Below, piece after piece: positions 35,988 to 45,260 of a stretch of 64,000 bases of DNA (the first letter of the stretch is position 1; each line of letters starts with the position of its first letter). A model generated the notes under the pieces. It ran no database searches. It saw only the letters and a program-made list of their open reading frames with translations, and had not been told where the DNA came from. The position numbers and the translations under genes are program-made. This DNA comes from Virgibacillus_F necropolis_A (lineage in GTDB: Bacteria; Bacillota; Bacilli; Bacillales; Amphibacillaceae): the NCBI RefSeq assembly GCF_044793635.1, contig NZ_CP084992.1:1674001-1738000 (forward strand). Direction: 5' to 3'.

Positions 35988-38900
35988 CTACTGAAACGTT
36001 TTATAAAATGTGGACATTGCCTGGTCATTATATTTATTGGAATCAAATATATCTTTATTGTACGTATTTTCTTTATCAGCCACCGTACTCAACCCTTTTT
36101 CCAGTCCACTTATACTATTTTCAACAAGGAATCCATACTTGCCATCTTCTAATACTGTTCGATTTGCAACTATATCCGTCGCAATAATTTTCATTCCTAA
36201 GGTCATAGCTTCTAATAAAACCATTGGCTGCCCTTCATAATGCGAAGAGAGAACGAAGCAATCACATTTGTTCATTAAGAAAAACGGATTTTCAATTTGC
36301 CCTAATAGGTAAACAGATTCATTCAACTCTAATTCGTCTATAATGTTTTGCAGATCTTTTTCCAAAGGTCCACGGCCTAAAATGTAAAGTTTACTATTTT
36401 TATGTTTCTCATGAAAACTAGCAAATGCATGAATGAGATTATCCTGACCTTTCTCTGGTGATAATCTTCCCATATTAACAAAATTCACATTTTCCTCACT
36501 TGGTCCGGGAATAAACCGGTCACCTACTTCGAAACCAAATACTTTTGTTATTACCAATGATCGACTATCAATCCATCCTAAGGAAGTATCATTTTCTTTC
36601 ATATGGGAATAAATACCTTCTTGAGTGGTTACTTCTTCATCAATATTCACCATCTGTCCATCAAGGGATTTTGGATTATTCATCATTACTTCAGCATCTT
36701 GCAAGCCACAGGGCTTATTCCAGATGTAATCAGTTTCTCTTAATTTAATTTTTCCAACTCTTGATACTTTCTTTTTTTCAATAATTGTAGGTGTATCTAT
36801 AACTTCGAATCCTTTTGCATCCATCCACCCGATTTTCTCATTATCAATATAGAATAGATAATACGTTCCTGCTCTGGTTTCTTTGATCGTGTTAATTTCA
36901 ACCAGCTGGCCTTCATATTCTGTAGCATCAGCCAATTTTGTTACATTATTACTCGGTAATGCTTTTGACCAGATAGTATGATCTTCAGGCTCAGTTATTG
37001 TTGCGAACATTTTATCGTCTATATTTATTTCTTTCAGTGTTCTGTTCTCAATATTGTTTATAAAAGTCTTCTTATTCTTATTATTTCTTGATTTAATATA
37101 TTTTCTTTTTAAGTCAATTTTCAGCTTATCCAAAACCTTCGTTGTATCGGAAATCGCACATTGATCATAAAAATTTAATGCTCTGTTATCAATCCAACCT
37201 ATGATCGTTTCGTTAATTACCATTCTGCTGTACGTACTATGTTGTGTTTGTGCTTCTTTATCAATTTTAACAATCATATTATGATAATCCCAACTGGTTG
37301 AAACCTTTTCACAGCCTTCCACTTCATAAGGTTTAGAAAAGATATGATTACCTCGTGGCCTTGATACTTTTGCGATTACATTTTTGTCTTCCTCATAAAT
37401 TATACTGTCTGGTAACAACGTTATTGCATCATCGTTAATCCAGCCAATGATTTGGTTGTTATGGCTAAATTTGTAATACGTAGTTTGTTCAAATTCAGCC
37501 TTTCTTGAAATCTCAATTTCGGTATTATCAAATTTTTCTTCAAGGTGTACTTTAGTAGAATTCGCATCATTAGCCAGTACATTCCACACAATACTATTTT
37601 GATAATCCGATACAACCGCTCTCGCTTTATGATCTTTCGTTTTTAATGAGGAATCATTACTATCTTCCTCTTTATCTTCATCTGAGTTTTGGGATGCCAT
37701 TTCTAGAATTTTATTCGGATTGATCGAATTCATAACATAATCAAATTTATTATAATCCGCGTACTCGGACAGGTTCTCCCTATTCAACTCCATTGTTCCT
37801 TTAGAAACACTTACAAGCTTATCAAATCGATCATAGATAGAAAATAAACCTCTTAGATTGATTCTATGTGGTCTTCTCCCCTTTATCGTTCGTTCGCTAT
37901 CGCTGAGCAAATCATTATGCATGAAACAAATTTTTCTTTTTGCATCTGCAACTATAAGGTACTTAGCCCAAAATAAACTATAACCACTAAAATCAATCAC
38001 ATAGTCAAATTTAGTATTACCAAATAAGCGTGCATGTTCCCTGATATAAGCCTCTTCAGGGAAAATTCGCTCACCAAGCGTACCTTTAACTCCTCTATTA
38101 TGAATAAATTTATCTCTGTATACTTCAGATAGCTTATAGTTAGGTAGACCAGGTTTAAATAGAAAACGTACATTTTCATTTACTTTATCTAAATTTTTCA
38201 GCACTTCTTTGTTATGCGGCGTCGCAGTAAAACAACTCACATCATATTTATCGTAATCAATGTTACTCATTAAATTAATAAAAGAAGTTGTGATCCCATT
38301 ATCCATCATGCCGCCGGAATAAATTAAGATCTTTTCTTTTTTGGAATGTGAATTGGAAACTGTATTTAGTTTTTCTGTAGTATTGTTAAAAATATTATGA
38401 ACGACTCTTTCTGTTACTTCACCGTACTCGTAATTCGTAAACTTTTGTTGCATATTTAGATACTTATCACGAAAATCGGATTTTACATTTCCTATATTAT
38501 TAATTGCATCGAGCAATTCTTTACAGTTAAAAACCATTGGACCCGGAAGGTCTTCATTACTCAGATATTGACCTCTTTCTTCCCCATAGACATCATTATC
38601 CCAAGTATAAAAAATGATTGGTTTATTTGTCACAAGGAAGTCAAAGAAAATACTGGAGTAATCAGTAACCAGTATATCAATTGCAGATAATAACTCATTT
38701 GTATCGACAAAATCAGGAACTAATTTATGCTTAATATCCCTATGCTTAATAGCTTCCTTATATAGGAAAGGATGAACCTTAATCAAAATATTATATTTAT
38801 CATCCAGTTCTTTTTCCAGATATTTTATATCCGCAATAATTTGATTGATATCATTATTAACCTTTGTGATGTTGGTTCCTTTCCAGGTTGGGGCATATAA

Positions 38901-39611
38901 AATATTCTCTTTTCCGTCATCAACTTTTAGACCGAGAGATCTTAACTCATCTGTTAGCTGTTCAGGATTAGTATTAAGGGTTAAATCAATTCTTGGATAT
39001 CCCTCTTCAATAATTTTACCTTCGTATAATCCACTCAGTTTATAGCTATCCATGAAGATGTTAGATGTATACGTATTCGGACTTAATATATAATTTGCAC
39101 TTAAGAAGTTCCTTACTACATTTTGAGACTGTGATGGATTTCCCGGGATATCAAAACCCATATTCTTAAGAGGAGTCCCATGCCATGTATTGATATAAGT
39201 CTGATTACGCTTAGGCGCGAAAAAGGACTGAAAAGTCGCGTTATTAATTAAATATTCACAGCTTGCTAGGCACTTTAGGTAGCTCTTTGAATTTCGCTTG
39301 ACGAACTTTACATTTGGCATTTCTTTATACTTTGCAATGACACTTGATAAAGCATCAAAATCCTGAACGGACCAAATATGCAAAAAGTCTTTAAACTCTG
39401 GACTTTTCAGCATATGTTTGAACATTGCATACGGGCTATCCGTAATACTATTACCATCACGACTTTCGTATAATATAGTGTTCTTTTTCACTGGTAACGT
39501 TTCATAGAATTTAGTATATTGATGAACATTCCTGTGTTTTTCTTTAAATAAGTAGTCCGTAATCGGTTTTTTTATAAAATTAATTTTTCTTTTGAGTACC
39601 TTCTTATTCAC
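35988..39611 (-). CDS. CDP-glycerol glycerophosphotransferase / GW repeat / glycosyltransferase fusion
   Basis: 1207 residues, no signal peptide, so cytoplasmic or membrane-peripheral. Residues about 20-400 are a TagB/TagF-type glycerophosphotransferase (YINTWHGTPLKNMGFD, ILYAPTWKG, VTDYSSIFFDF). From about 430 a GT-B transferase begins (KILIYSGGMMDNGITTSFINLM). Its C-terminal Rossmann half appears only at about 1060-1200 (NMGRLSPEKGQDNLIHAF, YILGRGPLEKDL, SSHYEGQPMVLLEAMTLG). Between the halves, about 655-1045, lie four GW-like SH3 repeats, each closing with IGWIND, IGWIDNRAL, IGWMDAKGF or LGWIDSRSL. It probably both polymerises and glycosylates a poly(glycerol phosphate) polymer. Single-gene transcript. 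Confidence 0.88.
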   Translation of the reverse strand: MNKKVLKRKINFIKKPITDYLFKEKHRNVHQYTKFYETLPVKKNTILYESRDGNSITDSPYAMFKHMLKSPEFKDFLHIWSVQDFDALSSVIAKYKEMPNVKFVKRNSKSYLKCLASCEYLINNATFQSFFAPKRNQTYINTWHGTPLKNMGFDIPGNPSQSQNVVRNFLSANYILSPNTYTSNIFMDSYKLSGLYEGKIIEEGYPRIDLTLNTNPEQLTDELRSLGLKVDDGKENILYAPTWKGTNITKVNNDINQIIADIKYLEKELDDKYNILIKVHPFLYKEAIKHRDIKHKLVPDFVDTNELLSAIDILVTDYSSIFFDFLVTNKPIIFYTWDNDVYGEERGQYLSNEDLPGPMVFNCKELLDAINNIGNVKSDFRDKYLNMQQKFTNYEYGEVTERVVHNIFNNTTEKLNTVSNSHSKKEKILIYSGGMMDNGITTSFINLMSNIDYDKYDVSCFTATPHNKEVLKNLDKVNENVRFLFKPGLPNYKLSEVYRDKFIHNRGVKGTLGERIFPEEAYIREHARLFGNTKFDYVIDFSGYSLFWAKYLIVADAKRKICFMHNDLLSDSERTIKGRRPHRINLRGLFSIYDRFDKLVSVSKGTMELNRENLSEYADYNKFDYVMNSINPNKILEMASQNSDEDKEEDSNDSSLKTKDHKARAVVSDYQNSIVWNVLANDANSTKVHLEEKFDNTEIEISRKAEFEQTTYYKFSHNNQIIGWINDDAITLLPDSIIYEEDKNVIAKVSRPRGNHIFSKPYEVEGCEKVSTSWDYHNMIVKIDKEAQTQHSTYSRMVINETIIGWIDNRALNFYDQCAISDTTKVLDKLKIDLKRKYIKSRNNKNKKTFINNIENRTLKEINIDDKMFATITEPEDHTIWSKALPSNNVTKLADATEYEGQLVEINTIKETRAGTYYLFYIDNEKIGWMDAKGFEVIDTPTIIEKKKVSRVGKIKLRETDYIWNKPCGLQDAEVMMNNPKSLDGQMVNIDEEVTTQEGIYSHMKENDTSLGWIDSRSLVITKVFGFEVGDRFIPGPSEENVNFVNMGRLSPEKGQDNLIHAFASFHEKHKNSKLYILGRGPLEKDLQNIIDELELNESVYLLGQIENPFFLMNKCDCFVLSSHYEGQPMVLLEAMTLGMKIIATDIVANRTVLEDGKYGFLVENSISGLEKGLSTVADKENTYNKDIFDSNKYNDQAMSTFYKTFQ

Positions 39612-39713
39612 TCGATAATCCCACCCTGAATTTATATTTATCTCAAATACATTATTTGTCTAAAAAATTGTGATAACATACCGCTCCGGATAGTCGGTAT
39701 TAACTGTGTCATT

Positions 39714-39846
39714 GCATACCGCTCCGGAAATACACTTCGCTTTCCGCGGGCTCGCGCTGAGCCTCCTCGCGAGCAAAGGCCGCTCACTGCGGGGTCTCAT
39801 CGTCTTCGCTATTACCGCAGGAGTCTTCGTGTATTTCCTCCGCTGG
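39714..39846 (+). repeat. Palindromic repeat A, copy 1
   Basis: GC-rich 133-bp element in AT-rich surroundings, with imperfect terminal inverted repeats (CCGCTCCGGAAATACAC and GTGTATTTCCTCCGCTGG). It contains CTTTCCGCGGGCTCGCGCTG and CTCACTGCGGGGTCTCATCG. A copy of roughly 90% identity by eye lies in inverted orientation at 62079-62212. Confidence 0.85.
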
Positions 39847-39916
39847 TACAATGTCCATTAATGGAATGATAGTAATCACTTAATTAACTAGAGCATGAAC
39901 TTCCACTATTATGGCA

Positions 39917-40045
39917 GTTGATTTTCGCTGCGGACAGTTGACTCCTGCGGGAACAGCACGAGTCTGAAGACCCCGCAGCGGTGCTCTTCCGCGAGGAGGC
40001 TGAAGCCGTGCCCGCGGAAAGCAACTGTCCGCAGCGGAAATCAAC
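39917..40045 (+). repeat. Palindromic repeat B, copy 1
   Basis: 129-bp element whose ends are a near-perfect 24-bp inverted repeat (GTTGATTTTCGCTGCGGACA... against ...GTCCGCAGCGGAAATCAAC), with GC-rich inner hairpins. A shortened copy is at 61953-62035. Confidence 0.82.
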
Positions 40046-40206
40046 ATAGCACTTACGTCACAGTCATTCATATTTTGTGGCAAAAACAACAATCTATTAG
40101 ATAAAAGCCTTTATTTATATATTAATTTATTTTACAAGAGTAATACTATTATTTCAATTAAGTCAAAGACTTTCGACATGATCATATCGTTGATAATCTT
40201 TACTAT

Positions 40207-40250
40207 CAAAAAAACGTATTGAATCGTCGATTAGCAACGATTCAATACGT
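40207..40250 (-). terminator. Rho-independent terminator of the sulfotransferase gene
   Basis: Perfect 14-bp stem ACGTATTGAATCGT/ACGATTCAATACGT followed by seven T on the minus strand. Confidence 0.9.
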
Positions 40251-40258
40251 TGTGCAGT

Positions 40259-41260
40259 TTACTGGTTATTATTTTTCGGAGGCATAACATGAAGTTTTCC
40301 ATGCTTACGCAAATAAGCCTGGTATAACTTTTCAACCCGTTGTTGAAAAGATTTTGATTCAAGATATTTTTGCGAACGTGCTCCTTCAAGACAAAGTAGG
40401 AAAAGCTCCTTTATATCATCTTCAACATCCTGGCGATTCTTAAACTCTTCGATGTCTGTTCCACTATTACTAGTCTGTAAACTCGGGTCAATAAATTCAT
40501 CTAGTTCATTTTTTATTTTCGTTTCCTCTTGTGGCCATTCAAAATCAAGGGTATTAGAAACTCTACGCATACTTTCGAGACTATTGTTGAATAACTCATC
40601 GTATTCAACAATAATGCGTTTTTCCTTTTTTGTCTCCCTTAATGCTAAAAGAGTCCGCAATTGCCATTGTCTCTTTGCCCATGTTTCATCTCTATCGTAT
40701 GCCCTTTTATAAGAAGCGATAACATCAACAGGATTACGTATAATGATTAGATAGTTTCCTTCTACATTTATTTCCTTCAGGATACCCTTCCACATTTCAA
40801 GAAACTCATTGTTACGGGGATCTTTCCAACCCCAGACCTTTTTATTGAAGAATTCCTCCTGAATGTAATCTTTAAGTTCATTTCTATAAGGTCGAACGTC
40901 ATCAAAGTAAGGAAACCCCTTAGGAAACGGCCTTTTTTTCAGGATCTCACCTATTTTTTTATGTGTATTAACTATTTTTTTATTTTCAAAAAATCCTTTG
41001 GGATTAGTTTGATTCGTCTTAATAAACCCCGAACCAAGGTCAACTCCCGCAATATTGATTGCACGTGCAAGGACAGATGTTCCAGATCGGCCTGATCCAA
41101 GAACAACTACTGCTTTACTATTTGGCTTTGGTTCTGTTTCTTTCTTTCTCTTAGCTATTTTAAAAGAACCTGCTGCGCTTGCAATAGAACCAACAGCGAT
41201 TAATGTTTTTTTATTTTTTAAAACCCTCATTAAATCATTCTTTCTTTCACTATTACCCAC
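40259..41260 (-). CDS. Sulfotransferase family protein
   Basis: 333 residues. It starts at GTG 41260 with AGGAAAGGA in front. The 5'-phosphosulfate loop VVVLGSGRSGTSVLARAINI (about 47-67) and the 3'-phosphate block YLIIIRNPVDVIASYKRAYD (about 170-190) are typical for enzymes using PAPS. A short hydrophobic stretch (LIAVGSIASAAGSF) at 20-34 might associate it with the membrane. It sits among wall-polymer genes, so the acceptor may be a surface glycan or glycolipid. Sulfated wall polymers are rarely reported in Gram-positives, so this is inference. It could also act on a small molecule. Confidence 0.82.
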   Translation of the reverse strand: MGNSERKNDLMRVLKNKKTLIAVGSIASAAGSFKIAKRKKETEPKPNSKAVVVLGSGRSGTSVLARAINIAGVDLGSGFIKTNQTNPKGFFENKKIVNTHKKIGEILKKRPFPKGFPYFDDVRPYRNELKDYIQEEFFNKKVWGWKDPRNNEFLEMWKGILKEINVEGNYLIIIRNPVDVIASYKRAYDRDETWAKRQWQLRTLLALRETKKEKRIIVEYDELFNNSLESMRRVSNTLDFEWPQEETKIKNELDEFIDPSLQTSNSGTDIEEFKNRQDVEDDIKELFLLCLEGARSQKYLESKSFQQRVEKLYQAYLRKHGKLHVMPPKNNNQ

Positions 41261-41370
41261 TCGAAAACGTCCTTTCCTGTATAGGTGATATTCTAAATTA
41301 TCTTTCTATTAATTATACACTGCCGCTAATTAAATACAAAAAGTTTTCACTTGTACCGTCTATTAACTGA

Positions 41371-42492
41371 TTATGTGGTTTGATATACGTTTCGACTTAA
41401 AAACTCTTTGCATTTGAGCTTTTGAATTTTTAGTCCAGAATAGAAAAAGTAGGCTATGATGAATACCGCTGGTGTAAATAAGATTTGCCAAATAATCTGT
41501 TCTGTTACTGCAGTGAGTCCGAATTGTTCCATGAACATTCGGATAGCTTTTATTACAAATACATGTGATACATATATTCCTACTGCATTTGCACCTATTT
41601 TCGACACAAATGAGTTTTTCCCGATAGCAGGGTATTTTATTATAAATAGAAAAATCAATATGCTCAATGGTATTGTACTGATAAAATAATTTTGGTTTTG
41701 TCCACCCAATAGTTGGATGTTAATAAAAGCCTCAGCTATTTGCGCTACAGATAGTACAAATAGGAAACCTATATATTCAATATTAAATATCTTACATGCT
41801 AATACGTTGAAAAGCTCATTATATTTCGCAAATATTGCTCCTAATGAACTGTAAAACAAGCCAAAAAATAGTGCGTCACTTGTATCGTATGGAATTTCAT
41901 ATATCCATGAATAGGATTGTCCGAACATACCATATAAATGAAACCCTAAACTAACCACAAATAAAACTTTTAACAGCCTCAATTTCATGAAGATAAAAAT
42001 TATTATAATTGAATAAATCAAGGCTAATAGAAACCATAAATGATATTGTGGTGAATCTGTCCCATAGTAAATGATATCCAAAATATCAAATTGTGATATA
42101 AAACCACTTGTCATTGATGATAGTGCTTCACCCATTTTTTCAGTCTCTATAAATTTTACGAGAAGCTCAAAAATAAAATAAAATATAAACCATGCAATAT
42201 AAAGTTTTACTAATTTAACCGTATATCTTTTTAAATAGGATAGCTGTTTCTTGAATACATTAACATCTTCCCCATTTTGTATACTGTTCATTTTATGCAT
42301 GAATAAATAGCCAGAAGTTATAAAGAAAAAGGGCACCGCAAATCGTGCAACTATATCAATAAGAAAATCAACAAATTCACCATCTACATTACCTAGTTGA
42401 ACATTGCTTACTGTTCCCGTATGAATTGCAACTACAAAAAATATAGCAAAAAATTTCACAAAATCAATACTGTAATTTCGTTCCACTTCCAA
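41371..42492 (-). CDS. Acyltransferase 3 family membrane protein (second)
   Basis: 373 residues, about ten membrane helices. The start is NYSIDFVKFFAIFFVVAIHTG with the His of the family, and FFFITSGYLFMHKM follows. It resembles OafA/WecH-like or teichoic-acid/serine O-acetyltransferases. It lies between the sulfotransferase gene and an acidic membrane protein gene, all on the minus strand with gaps of 110-160 nt, so shared transcription is possible but not evident. Acceptor unknown. Confidence 0.83.
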   Translation of the reverse strand: MEVERNYSIDFVKFFAIFFVVAIHTGTVSNVQLGNVDGEFVDFLIDIVARFAVPFFFITSGYLFMHKMNSIQNGEDVNVFKKQLSYLKRYTVKLVKLYIAWFIFYFIFELLVKFIETEKMGEALSSMTSGFISQFDILDIIYYGTDSPQYHLWFLLALIYSIIIIFIFMKLRLLKVLFVVSLGFHLYGMFGQSYSWIYEIPYDTSDALFFGLFYSSLGAIFAKYNELFNVLACKIFNIEYIGFLFVLSVAQIAEAFINIQLLGGQNQNYFISTIPLSILIFLFIIKYPAIGKNSFVSKIGANAVGIYVSHVFVIKAIRMFMEQFGLTAVTEQIIWQILFTPAVFIIAYFFYSGLKIQKLKCKEFLSRNVYQTT

Positions 42493-42650
42493 ACCACTTC
42501 CTCATTCCAGCTCCCCATTATTATGCTATAAAATTTCGTTATTGACTTGGTTTGATTGGGGGTCAGTGGATAAAAGGAGATTATACAAAAGACCTCATCC
42601 CATAGTACAGGATAAAGGTCTTATGTTTAGAAATATTCGATTATCGCAGG

Positions 42651-43403
42651 CTATCCTTTTGCATTACTACTTGGTTTTTCAGGAGATTGCGGATTATTAT
42701 TCTCACCCTTATTTGGTTCCTCATTTGTTCCTGTACCTTCATCCACTTCCGGTTCATCTTCTGTTTGATCATTTTCTGAATTCTGGTCTGAATCCTGTTC
42801 AGATCCATTATCATTTTCTTCAGGTTTCTTCGTGTCTTCATCTTTTGATTCATCGGTAGTAGCACCATCGTTGTTTTCCGATGATTCATCTTCGTTATTT
42901 GTTGGAGAGTCATCAATATTTCCAGTTGAATTGTCTTCTTCATTATTAGACTGATCTGTTTCGTCATGCTCCTTACTAGGTGTATCCGCTACTTGTTGTG
43001 AAGTATCAGGTTCCCAGGTTGATTCATTTTCCGAATCCTTTTCAGCATCATAATCATCGTAATCTACAACTTCGTCAATCTCTTCTTCATTGCTATTTTC
43101 TTTATCTGCCTCATCTAATGGATCTTCTTGTTCTTCTTTTTCAGCAAGCGTCATCGTATCACTTGGTACTTTATCATTAATAGGAAATTTAAATTTATCT
43201 ATAGCAATTTTCCCGGCTGACTGTATTTTTTCAGTTATTTGCGGTGCTACATCTTTCTCTTTAACTTTTTCTTCTGTAGCATCCTGTTGAACAGTCGTTT
43301 TCCCGTCGTTAAAATTTTGCAATAAAATAATTGAAATAATGGCTATAACACTAAAAATATTGGCTACAATGATAACTTTTTTCCATTTGGTTTGCTTGTC
43401 CAT
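42651..43403 (-). CDS. Acidic, disordered single-pass membrane protein
   Basis: 250 residues. A basic N-terminus (DKQTKWKKV), one membrane helix (about 10-30), then a short ordered stretch (ITEKIQSAGKIAIDKFKFPI). After that come about 150 residues made almost only of D, E, N, S, T, G, K and P. The tail is strongly acidic and surely disordered, like wall-spanning linkers of halophilic Bacillaceae. No enzymatic motif. Gene AGGTGT-ribosome site precedes ATG. Function unknown. Confidence 0.65.
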   Translation of the reverse strand: MDKQTKWKKVIIVANIFSVIAIISIILLQNFNDGKTTVQQDATEEKVKEKDVAPQITEKIQSAGKIAIDKFKFPINDKVPSDTMTLAEKEEQEDPLDEADKENSNEEEIDEVVDYDDYDAEKDSENESTWEPDTSQQVADTPSKEHDETDQSNNEEDNSTGNIDDSPTNNEDESSENNDGATTDESKDEDTKKPEENDNGSEQDSDQNSENDQTEDEPEVDEGTGTNEEPNKGENNNPQSPEKPSSNAKG

Positions 43404-43484
43404 TATACACCTCCATATTACTGTTATATTCTATCATAGTGAACAATTTGCAGGATGTAAATTACTCCTTAGACTTTTATTCAC

Positions 43485-44561
43485 TTATTGATCCTGTTTA
43501 CGTTTTTTGGTTATTTTTTTGACTGAATCAACTATTGGTCTTTTCCCGTTTAATACCAGGCCTGTAAACTCGGCAAAAACATGAATAATAAATATGACTA
43601 TAAACGTCACAATTAAGGTAATTGAAATGTTTGTATTTGAAAACAGAATAGCCAAACATCCAAACAATGCACCAAAACAATAAATAATCAAAACCGTTTT
43701 GCGATGACTATATCCTGCTTGGAGGAGTCTATAATGTATATGTTTATTATCGGCTAGCATTATGTTTTCTTTATTATAAGCTCTTCTTAGGATAGCAAAA
43801 AGTGTATCAAAAATAGGCACCGCTAGTACAATTATTGGGATTATAAAGCTGAATAAGGTAATATTTTTAAACAAACCAAGGATAGATACAACTGCGATCA
43901 TATATCCAAGAAAGTTGGATCCTGTATCCCCCATATATATTTTTGCTGGGTAGAAGTTGTGAAATAAAAATCCGATATTCGCCCCAATCAGTATGATACT
44001 GAGTGATGCTGCTATCAGTTGCACATCTACAATTGCCATAATAAACATACTGATCAGTGCAATGGTGGACACCCCAGTAGCCAATCCATCGAGTCCATCA
44101 ATTAAGTTAATAGCATTCGTGATACCAACTATCCATAATACAGTTACAAAGACACTTATAAACCCTAAATCAACCAGACCAAACACCGGAATAGTAATTT
44201 TATCAATAATGAGTCCAGATGATATTAGAAATGAGGCCGCAATCAATTGGCCAGATAGTTTTATTATCGGTCTAATCTGATACTTATCATCCAGTGCACC
44301 GGTAATCACTATGACTAGTGCACCAAGGAAAATTTCTGGAAGGTGCTCATGATTAGGCTGCAAATAAAGTCCAGCCAAAATAACACCTAGGAAAATGGCT
44401 AGTCCGCCAAGCCTCGGAGTGATTGCTTTGTGGATTTTTCGATGATTCGGAAAGTCCAATACTTTAAGTTTGAAAGCCAGTTTCTTGACTGGAAAGGTTA
44501 GTAGGTAAGTTGAAATAAGCGCTATCAAAAAAGCAATTGACAGATCAACGTAGTTAAACAT
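43485..44561 (-). CDS. TagO/WecA-type undecaprenyl-phosphate sugar-1-phosphate transferase (copy 2)
   Basis: 358 residues, about eleven membrane helices, with the full motif set: RKIHKAITPRLGGLAIFLG, GALDDKYQIRPIIKLSGQL, NAINLIDGLDGLATGVSTIA, YMGDTGSNFLGYM and HIHYRLLQAGYSHRKTV. It is clearly paralogous to 32818-33867 and of the same length, but much diverged, so an old duplication or separate acquisition. One of the pair may start wall teichoic acid and the other the SLH-binding polymer or another glycan. Confidence 0.9.
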   Translation of the reverse strand: MFNYVDLSIAFLIALISTYLLTFPVKKLAFKLKVLDFPNHRKIHKAITPRLGGLAIFLGVILAGLYLQPNHEHLPEIFLGALVIVITGALDDKYQIRPIIKLSGQLIAASFLISSGLIIDKITIPVFGLVDLGFISVFVTVLWIVGITNAINLIDGLDGLATGVSTIALISMFIMAIVDVQLIAASLSIILIGANIGFLFHNFYPAKIYMGDTGSNFLGYMIAVVSILGLFKNITLFSFIIPIIVLAVPIFDTLFAILRRAYNKENIMLADNKHIHYRLLQAGYSHRKTVLIIYCFGALFGCLAILFSNTNISITLIVTFIVIFIIHVFAEFTGLVLNGKRPIVDSVKKITKKRKQDQ

Positions 44562-44643
44562 AGGATTCTCCTAGGAAAATATATATTACCTTTGATTATA
44601 GCGAATTACGTCGGGAGTCCGCAACTGAATGCTTGACTCCTGT

Positions 44644-45243
44644 TTATCGTAACCCAATCCCACCAATAATATAATTCACCGTCCGCTTAATCTCCACTTC
44701 ATCTTCCCAATCCTTATTCGGTTGAACAATAAACCTGGTTACGAGAAATCCAAGTATAGTGGGACCGATCATGCGGATAATGGTTTCGTTTGGCAGGTCC
44801 TGCAATTCACCCTTTTCTTTATAGTAGTCCAATGCCTGACTAACGGCAGGATATACTTTTTCCATAAATGATGTTTTGAAGGAAGCTTGAATATCTGGGT
44901 GAAAGGCTAGCTCCTGGATCAGAATTTTTATTAACGGTATATTTGATTTGGCAAATTCAAAACGATTTTTTATAAATGTACATAGTAAATCCTCAAAGTG
45001 TTCATGAGATTGCTGGAAGACCTGGTCAACAAACTTTTCAGCAAAAATTGGTACGATTGATTTCATGATTACGGGTGAAACAATGGCTACAAGCAGGTCT
45101 TTTTTTGTTCGGTAATGGCGGAAGATGGTACCTTCCGCAACACCTGCTTGTTTGGCAATTTCACTTGTCGATGTGTTGTGATAGCCTTTTTCCGATATGA
45201 TTTTGATTGCTGCTTCGATGATTTTTTCTTGCTTTGGTGTCAT
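44644..45243 (-). CDS. TetR/AcrR family regulator
   Basis: 199 residues. The N-terminal DNA-binding domain (about 5-50) has the TetR helix-turn-helix NTSTSEIAKQAGVAEGTIFRHY, cut here as SEIAKQAGVAEGTIFRHYRT. The C-terminal ligand domain is variable. It is the last gene of a three-gene operon with an ABC ATPase and permease, 17 nt after the permease. A 16-bp palindrome downstream of the operon promoter (47032-47047) is the likely operator, so the protein probably represses its own operon and is relieved by a substrate of the exporter. Confidence 0.88.
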   Translation of the reverse strand: MTPKQEKIIEAAIKIISEKGYHNTSTSEIAKQAGVAEGTIFRHYRTKKDLLVAIVSPVIMKSIVPIFAEKFVDQVFQQSHEHFEDLLCTFIKNRFEFAKSNIPLIKILIQELAFHPDIQASFKTSFMEKVYPAVSQALDYYKEKGELQDLPNETIIRMIGPTILGFLVTRFIVQPNKDWEDEVEIKRTVNYIIGGIGLR

Positions 45244-45260
45244 GGTGGGTGCCTCCCTGC

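Larger units (their letters stand above)
39612..40206. other. Intergenic region with two GC-rich palindromic repeats
   Basis: No gene. It carries repeat A (39714-39846), repeat B (39917-40045) and a stray partial repeat-A end (ATACCGCTCCGGA at 39678-39690). Frames that can be read through it are products of the repeats' base composition. Confidence 0.75.

Noticed and set aside
39660..40092. Minus-strand frames of 63 and 70 residues
   Set aside because: They lie wholly in the palindromic repeats, are Arg/Pro-rich by composition and have no ribosome site.
42641..42967. Methionine/arginine/lysine-rich frame overlapping the acidic membrane protein gene
   Set aside because: It is the shifted frame of a D/E/N-rich coding region; composition is the typical by-product.
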